From the NCBI GenBank assembly GCA_002224055.1, contig AZLU01000035.1, forward strand, positions 1 to 27,719: 27,719 nucleotides of DNA, written 5' to 3'. Of this stretch, positions 21,551 to 27,719 are shown one piece after another. The translations under genes and the position numbers were made by a program. The stretch comes from Pezizomycotina sp. ARF18. Its lineage: Eukaryota > Ascomycota. Numbering within the stretch: position 1 is the stretch's first letter; each line of letters begins with the position of its first letter. The notes under the pieces were generated by a model. That model worked only from the letters and a program-made list of their open reading frames with translations, did no database searches and had not been told where the DNA came from.

Positions 21551-21899
21551 TTGAATGTTTAGTAACGGGGATGGTAACTATTTGAAGCAATAACTGACAT
21601 GAATGATATAACACTTGGCCAAACCGCTGCAAAGGAAAACGATGAGAACTGACAGAGATCTAGTCCCCTTTTTGCTTCTTAATCTCATGATCCTAGAACC
21701 TCGTAGATAACTTTCCGGATAAGTATAATGCAGCCGTCCTCTTTCGGACGCTGCTGCCAAAGATTAAACAGAGATAATTATATAAAGAAGTTTACTCTCT
21801 CTCTTTCTTCCTCTTGGATAAGGCAAAATATAATAATAATAACAACAAGGAGCAAATGAGGCAAAACAACTCTCGTATCTCCTTCGTCGATTTAGAAAG

Positions 21900-23728
21900 T
21901 TACACATAGACTCCCATCCTTGAACCGCCTGGGATGCCGCCACTATCGTCCAGCCTGAAACCATCGCCGTCTCGGAATATCGAGTGCCACAGGGCATTCA
22001 GGCTCGAGCTCCACTCTTGCATCGACTCCATCCTCTCAACATCGCTCTTGCTCGAGATCTCGACGGTGCCGTCGTTCTGATTAATCTTTCCGCGGATCTT
22101 CTTGTCCAGGATCAAGAAACCCAGGATCTCCTGGACCTCGGGGACAGAGATCTTCAGCTGTCTGGCGATGAAGTCTAGGGTAAAGCGGGTGAACGGTTTG
22201 ATCAGTTTCAGCAAAGCCTCCGTGCGGATGTTGCGTGTAACCTCGTCGATGTGCTCTTGGATGAATGGGTCGTCCAGGATTGGTCTTTGTGCTTCTGCAG
22301 GATCGATTCATATCTGTGGATGTCCTGCGTCTGGTACGCGTCGACGAGATCTGTCATCCCAACGATACGGGGATCATTCTTGTAGCTGTTTTCGGTCACG
22401 GGGCACGCCGCTAGTGTTAACTTGCTTTTCCAAGGACAAGGGATCGATGGCAGGAAAAGATCATCCGAAATGGAAAGGAAAGACGTTATTGGAGAGAAAA
22501 AGCTGATTAACAAAAGAAAGCTTACGTTCTGGTTTCTTGTGATTCGAACGGATTGATTTCGGACTTGACCAACATGCTGGTCAGGACGAGGTACTTCAAG
22601 ACTTGTATACGCTGGATAGAGCCGGCTTCATCGTAATTTCTGAACGCTTCGAAGAAGTCGCTTTGGGCTTCCTTCCAGTTTTCTAAACAGTAAAAAAGTA
22701 TATATCAGTGTGCCTGCCACCTTCTAGCACTTTTGCCATGAAGAGCTTTACCTTCGCTCATGTGCATTTCCCACCGCATTCGCGGATGATTCCCATGATT
22801 TTAGGGTGTGGTACAGCGGATTTTACCGCTAGAGACTTATTATATAAAGCCTGAAGTGATGAAAGTTAGCTTTACGTTGCTATATCTCCGCTAAGGTAGG
22901 AACCTACCTTCAGCTTCTTGTTGTTCTTCTGTTCGGAAAGCATCTGAATCTCCAGGCGTACACCTCAAGCAGGTAAGTGCCCTTGGAAGGGTCGTCTGTC
23001 CCATCGGGCCGCTGGCAGGCGTTGTGGAGTTGCCTTATACTCTTGCTCAGCCTGGTGTATTCCTTCCTGTCGAGCCACAGCTTGGCCAGCTTGATATTGG
23101 TCTTTAGCCACAGCCTCTCGTTGTTCGTCCCTTCGAAGGAATCCAGCGTCAGGGAATAGAACTCGCCCATGCAGGCCATGTCTGCAGGATCGTTCGAGAG
23201 GGAGATGTAGTCTAGCATGTTGTTGATAGACTTTTCGGAGTAGTTGCGGGTGACGGCGGATTTGATGTACGTGAGGAGTTCTCTGTAATGTTCGATAGCC
23301 TAAGCGAATTTTTTGTAGTTGAAAGTCAGCTTCGCATTCGTAACAAGAAAGCATTCAAGAGCTTGCTGGGACCTTCTCATGATGCTTTAGCTTGAATTCT
23401 AGCTTGATAGCTTGCTTTAAGCCTTTAAAACCCCTAGTAAACAGAAAAAGGACGATAGTTAGTTATCTGAATTTATCTCTTCTACCCGGAACACTTTCGA
23501 CGTCTAGATAAGCTAGCGAAAAGCTTACCAGTCGCCTTTCTCGTTTCAAGCGCGACGACCCCAAGAAATTCCTCGATAGCCTCCTCTGGGTTTGTCTGCT
23601 TCATCTGCTTCGCGTTATAGTATTTGTTTTCGACGTCGACATCCCGAATCTTCCTCGTCGTCATCCTCGTAATCGAAGTTGTAGTCCTCCTCACCCCCAG
23701 AGTCCATCATGAAATCATCGTCCGACAT
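21900..23728 (-). CDS. csnB: COP9 signalosome complex subunit 2 (CSN2), six exons, frameshifted
   Basis: Scaffold subunit of the COP9 signalosome, which removes NEDD8 from cullin ubiquitin ligases; in filamentous fungi the complex controls development. Exons: 23728-23529, 23433-23373, 23299-22918, 22850-22752, 22682-22526 and 22385-21900. The start gives [20 protein letters not shown], followed by an acidic stretch and [10 protein letters not shown]. Helical-repeat segments follow: [68 protein letters not shown] and [13 protein letters not shown]. The PCI domain holds [58 protein letters not shown] and [12 protein letters not shown]. The stop TAA is at 21902-21900. Five single-base deletions, all in short homopolymers, lie near 23646 (GGG), 23543 (AAAA), 22955 (CCC), 22769 (AAAA) and 22283 (CCC). 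Corrected length is about 460 residues, normal for the family. The donor after HHEK (GTCCCA) is atypical. Confidence 0.95.
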
Positions 23729-24229
23729 GCTGGCGTTCCTTCTCTTTTCAACCTTTTACACTTTATTCAAATAAATTAACTGCTTAAGTATATATTTGTA
23801 GGAGTGCGAAGGGGATTAAACGACAGTCGTAGGTTGTTTTTCGTCGCGTGTAATTGTCTAAAAGTTCCGTTGTCGTTCTGTGTAAGGTGGGAGCTGAAAT
23901 GATTTCGTGTCTGTGGGGGAATTTAGCTAGAGAGGTGCAAGCTTGCTCATATTTTCTTTGAGGCACAAAAAAGTGACAAGGCTTAGGCTGCCTTGGAAGG
24001 CTCTAGGGAACAGATGATCAGATAAGATAAAATAATCTTGGCATTTGGCTGGCAGAAAACTCCAACCCAAGAAAAAAATTTTTTTTTAAAGCTCTCTTAG
24101 AAAAAAACTACATCATCGCTAAATCGTACACGAAATACTACGATCATCACAACCGTTCCTCCGACAGACCTTAGCAGCGACACTTGGGCTACAGCTCCTC
24201 CTTTCTCTAAAGTCAACTCAACACATATA
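23729..24229. other. Divergent spacer between CSN2 and the unidentified gene
   Basis: 500 bp between two divergently oriented starts, so it probably carries both promoters. It contains a T-rich/A-rich palindromic stretch near 24074-24090 and no open frame of note. Confidence 0.45.
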
Positions 24230-25779
24230 ATGCCTCCAAAACGTCAAGCGATTGCGCCTCGACAGCCTGCAGGCCGGCATCGTGACGTCCACTTACCGTT
24301 TCGTCACTTCTTCAGAGAATGCGCCGATCGTAAGAAATGTCGGAGTGTTTGCGGTATGTCTAGGAACTTACTATTCCAAACTTCCTGACTATTCCTGTCG
24401 CATTTCCTCAGGGTTTAAATAGAAATATACTAATCTATATGTCTTGCGTAAAGCTTGCCGTTGCGTTCTTCCACTCGTCATGGTCGGAACTATACTACCT
24501 ACGTAAGATACATTTCGCTCTATCAATGGCTCACAGGAGCTGCTGCACCAAACATTTGATATCCGCCCAGAATACATTGCTAAGTTGCGATATTTAGGCT
24601 CTAAACTACGAACTTCTGCACAAAATACCTCAACTCGTTTTGGCTGCCATCAAGACGGTCGGTTCTCAAGCGAAACCATTGTACAATATCTATTCTCTTT
24701 TCGGACGACTTATCAATCAAAAGTTTTTACCTTATTTCATGGTTCAAACGTCATCTCTGTGAGAGACGTGGGGTATAGAAGAGGGGAAGATGTTTATGGA
24801 ATTGAATGTTATAGAAAGCAACCCATAGGAATCTCCCCTCTCCCTGCGTCGTCTCTATTGGCTTCTTCCGATCTCACAGTGTAATTAATATACCAGTGTT
24901 ATTATCTCCCTCCTCTTTAGTAATAGAGCATATGGTATGAAATGAAATCCTTCGACTTATTTTGCGTGGTAATTTGAGATTATACGATATATTTGCATGC
25001 TAACTGTGTTGGTCCAGGTCTTTTCCCATGCATTTGTTTTTCTTATATGTAGACGCTCGTTAATTCGTACTGTGGGAAAACAAAATTTTTTTTCGTTTTT
25101 TTTAGCCACGTTTGGTCGGATTATGGCGCCGCAATTATCAATCAACGTAGTGAACCGCCGAAAGGAAGTCTAGATTCGGCGGATTGTAGGGATCTTCGTT
25201 ATCAGGCACTAAAACGGGTAATGTCAGCGAGAGTCGCCTACAGTTCTGGGCAACAAGGAACACATGCCTTTTATTGGCACTTGCTGCCGTGCGACAACAC
25301 TTCCGATTCGACGATGCACAGACAAAAACTGGGGACTGGAGACGTCAAGGGGATACAAAGCGCCAACCAACCACTCCTCCACAAGTGATGTATTTTATTA
25401 AGTCTTCTTATACATCTGCAGCCTGCAGGACGGTAGTCCTTTTTTTTTTTTTCGGATATGCAGGTAATCCTTCCGAATTAGCGCGAGGTATCTACTACAT
25501 TCAAAGCTCATCGCATATGCACCCCCCATTTTGCTTGCCCATCGACACATGGCAACCGAATACAATTGGAGAACTCGGGGGTTTATGTTTTGCAGGACAA
25601 AAAAGCGAAAAGCAACCAATTGGAAAAGAACCAGCAACCGAAATAGCTTCTTATTGGGAAAGAATACCGCCATTCTGGATGTAATATGCAGGCCAGTTGA
25701 TGATAGATTTAGGGGTGAACCTTGGTTGAAAGTGAAAATAAGTAGGGCTTACGATCGATCGAACGCGTCGCAGCCTTGA
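24230..25779 (+). CDS. Unidentified, possibly multi-exon gene (frameshifted)
   Basis: I do not recognise this protein. An ATG at 24230 begins MPPKRQAIAPRQPAGRH and continues to FFRECADRKKCRSVC, where a GTATGT donor (24356) interrupts it. A basic start with a paired-Cys segment after aromatic residues vaguely resembles a BED-type zinc finger of hAT transposases, but no matching His residues or transposase core were found. Further open stretches on the same strand are SINGSQELLHQTFDIRPEYI (about 24515), KIPQLVLAAIKTVGSQAKPL in a second frame (about 24620), and a stop-free exon-like piece from a T-rich acceptor at about 25104 to 25387 (HVWSDYGAAIINQ...). The last is LDVICRPVDDRFRGEPWLKV, ending at the TGA at 25777-25779. 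Exon joins are not established; it could also be a degenerate element. Confidence 0.25.
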
Positions 25780-27719
25780 TGTGGAATCCTGCGGATCGAA
25801 TTGACACGATTTACACGCGAGTGAAACACGTAGTCCCTAAAAGGCAAGTCGAGGTTCTGCTCGTTATCTTTCAACTTGATATGGTTTTTTACACGCTTCA
25901 TTTATGATTTACCCAAGCACATTTACCGAAGCAAAAGATACTCTGCGGACAGGCACCATCTTTTAACGACCACGCTCATACTCATCTACTTACATTTACT
26001 TACACCTTTTCAATGGCGTTGAACAATCTATATCGCTCTTTGGCGCCGAACGTGATCAAACCCAAAACAAGTCATGTTCCTTAATTCATGAGCAGAAATT
26101 CACCAAAGGACGAAGCTATTCTCGCCCCGATATATAAGAATATTATACCTCAGCAAACGCCATTACACTGGTCACTGTGCTCAAATTTATGGCCCCCTAT
26201 GTTGATAATACTTGTTCTCTGTTTTCGGAAGAATTCCGAAACACAAGCTAGGTGGTTAAATTGGTCTGATTTGGATATCGTTTAGTATACATGATTGCAA
26301 GAACTCAATGGATTCCTAATAAGTTCAGATCTAACAATTTTTAGATTAGAGCAGTGAACGGGTACAATCACGGGAGTTAAAATTAAGCACGAGCAGGTAA
26401 AAAACACACTATAAAAGTTAAAAAGGATTGTTATAACTTTCAAACGAATCTACTTAAATGATTATATCTAGCTATCTGATCACCTTTATATAGCTCTAAT
26501 ATTCTATTCCTGTACAGAACTACATTCGTCAATGTAATACTGAATCTGATGATCTGTGCGATGTACTTCCGATGTGGCTGGTGAGCAATGAATCATGTTT
26601 TCATTAGAAAATTGATATCCTTCTGCCTTTTGTGTAGAAGCAGGACATATTAATGTTCCAAATGTATGTTAACGGGCCAGTTATAGATGTCTCTGTAGCC
26701 GCCCTCTACATACAGTTCAACTTCAATGTAGGATCTTGCTAAGGAGTTAGCGTAGGTAGCCAATCACTCAAATTCCCTCTGAAGATTTGTAGAGAAGAAA
26801 TGCTGTTTCATATTATACAGTACGCTCTCGATAAATTCAGGATATCAAGCTATCTTGCTTTCCTGAATCCACTCCACGTGTTGTACTTTATAAATCGTGG
26901 TAACGTAGAAGGACACCCTCACGGTGATTCTAGAGGATGCATCGCATGTTTGTGATCATACAGAACGTCAGGATGGCCGTCTACTCTTTATATCCATTAG
27001 GAGTAAAACCGGGACATAATGATAGCTATTTTAACGTATATCCACTGTAGTTCTAGCTGAGCTTTGTGTGTTTTTATGACTTTGTCAATTGTAAAATAAA
27101 ACGTATAATATCCCAATCTAATGCATCAATATTCACTGGTTAGGAAACGGGTTGTATAGATTTTATGGTGATTCAGAGCCCCTTGTTTATCGTGAGCTGG
27201 AGTTTGAACAATAACTTTCCGTAGCATACTGTATAAAGTAAGAACTTTTTAATTTAATTATACTGTTTAATCCAACCTTTACTAGGCTGCTTCGGCTCTT
27301 ATGTCTTTCTTCTAGCATGTTCAAGTGCCCGTATACATCATACTTATATAATGTAACTACATTATTATGAGGTTCAGTATAGAAGGTTCGGGTTATTTTC
27401 GAACTCCTTCTGGATTTGGTGCGTTAGACCTCAGGTTTTTCGATATTTCGATTATTCAAATAGCTAACTTTGTCGTAGCGGGTATATTGAATATATTTTG
27501 GAATGGGAAGTAAGCTCGAACCGCCTTTAGTGATCGATATATAACTCGTAGTATATATGAACAGCCACGTAGGATAATTTCACCTCGCTATGACCATAGC
27601 AGTATGTGAAGTTTACAAGCAATGCCCTTAGCTTTGTCTACTAAGTTAGCATGACTGTCTGTGACTAATATACTTCCGGCTCTGTCCCACTATATATCGG
27701 AGAGCAACTGCCTGTGTGC
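25780..27719. other. Gene-free right end of the window
   Basis: About 1.9 kb, AT-richer from 26300 onward, with frequent stops in all frames. The only open frame of note (26088-26285, 65 codons) has no recognisable motif. A 7-bp inverted repeat (TTCAGGA/TCCTGAA) lies near 26836-26867. It could be intergenic sequence or an old, unrecognisable element. Confidence 0.4.

Larger units (their letters stand above)
16943..21899. other. Long region without a recognised gene, between otubain start and CSN2 end
   Basis: About 5 kb. The left part (16943-17500) is probably otubain promoter. From 17520 to 18600 it is dominated by polypyrimidine and T-rich simple sequence, including a TC repeat. From 19400 to 20760 base composition is more balanced. 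Overlapping open frames occur there (19617-19838, 20037-20306, 20131-20295, 20574-20759), flanked by possible splice sites, but none shows a family motif I recognise. A 34-base A run lies at 21515-21548. A frameshifted lineage-specific gene around 19.6-20.8 kb cannot be excluded. Confidence 0.4.

Noticed and set aside
22102-22506. 134-codon plus-strand frame
   Set aside because: Antisense of the CSN2 PCI-domain exon.
1-27719. A secondary-metabolite cluster, CRISPR array, phage or defence island
   Set aside because: The genes are eukaryotic housekeeping genes with spliceosomal introns. No regularly spaced repeats, integrase or synthase domains were seen.

Overview
The window looks like nuclear DNA of a fungus, probably a filamentous ascomycete, although the phylum cannot be proven from this piece. 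It carries multi-intron genes with introns of about 60-330 bp (GT...AG), a Rho3-type GTPase, a fungal-type MET1 (a precorrin-2 dehydrogenase-like domain fused to a uroporphyrinogen-III methyltransferase), and CSN2. Intergenic regions are long, pyrimidine-rich and full of homopolymers and microsatellites. There are no operons, CRISPR arrays, rRNA or tRNA genes, or complete transposons that I can recognise.

Layout: 1-1255 (-) UFL1-like E3 ligase of the UFM1 system, running off the left edge; 2482-4441 (+) animal-type sulfite oxidase (cytochrome b5 + molybdopterin domains); 7939-9252 (+) Rho3 GTPase in nine exons, several of them microexons; 10418-12089 (+) MET1 siroheme synthase; 12349-13649 (-) deoxyribose-phosphate aldolase in three exons; 14892-16942 (-) otubain-type deubiquitinase in six exons; 21900-23728 (-) COP9 signalosome subunit 2 in six exons; 24230-25779 (+) an unidentified, possibly multi-exon gene. 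The remaining stretches (4.4-7.9, 9.3-10.4, 16.9-21.9 and 25.8-27.7 kb) hold no gene I recognise.

Every conserved gene is interrupted by single-base frameshifts, nearly all of them one base missing from a short homopolymer. Splice sites, active-site residues and family motifs are preserved on both sides. The simplest reading is homopolymer undercalling in an unpolished assembly, not a cluster of pseudogenes. The coding coordinates below therefore span the whole gene, introns included, and the frame must be corrected to obtain the protein.

Functionally, three genes belong to ubiquitin-like or ubiquitin control (UFL1, otubain, CSN2) and two to sulfur/siroheme metabolism (sulfite oxidase, MET1). 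They are interleaved with a polarity GTPase and a deoxyribose catabolic enzyme, and I see no evidence of a true cluster. The most notable points are a UFMylation ligase in a fungal genome and the chain of three consecutive 15-17 nt exons in the Rho3 gene.
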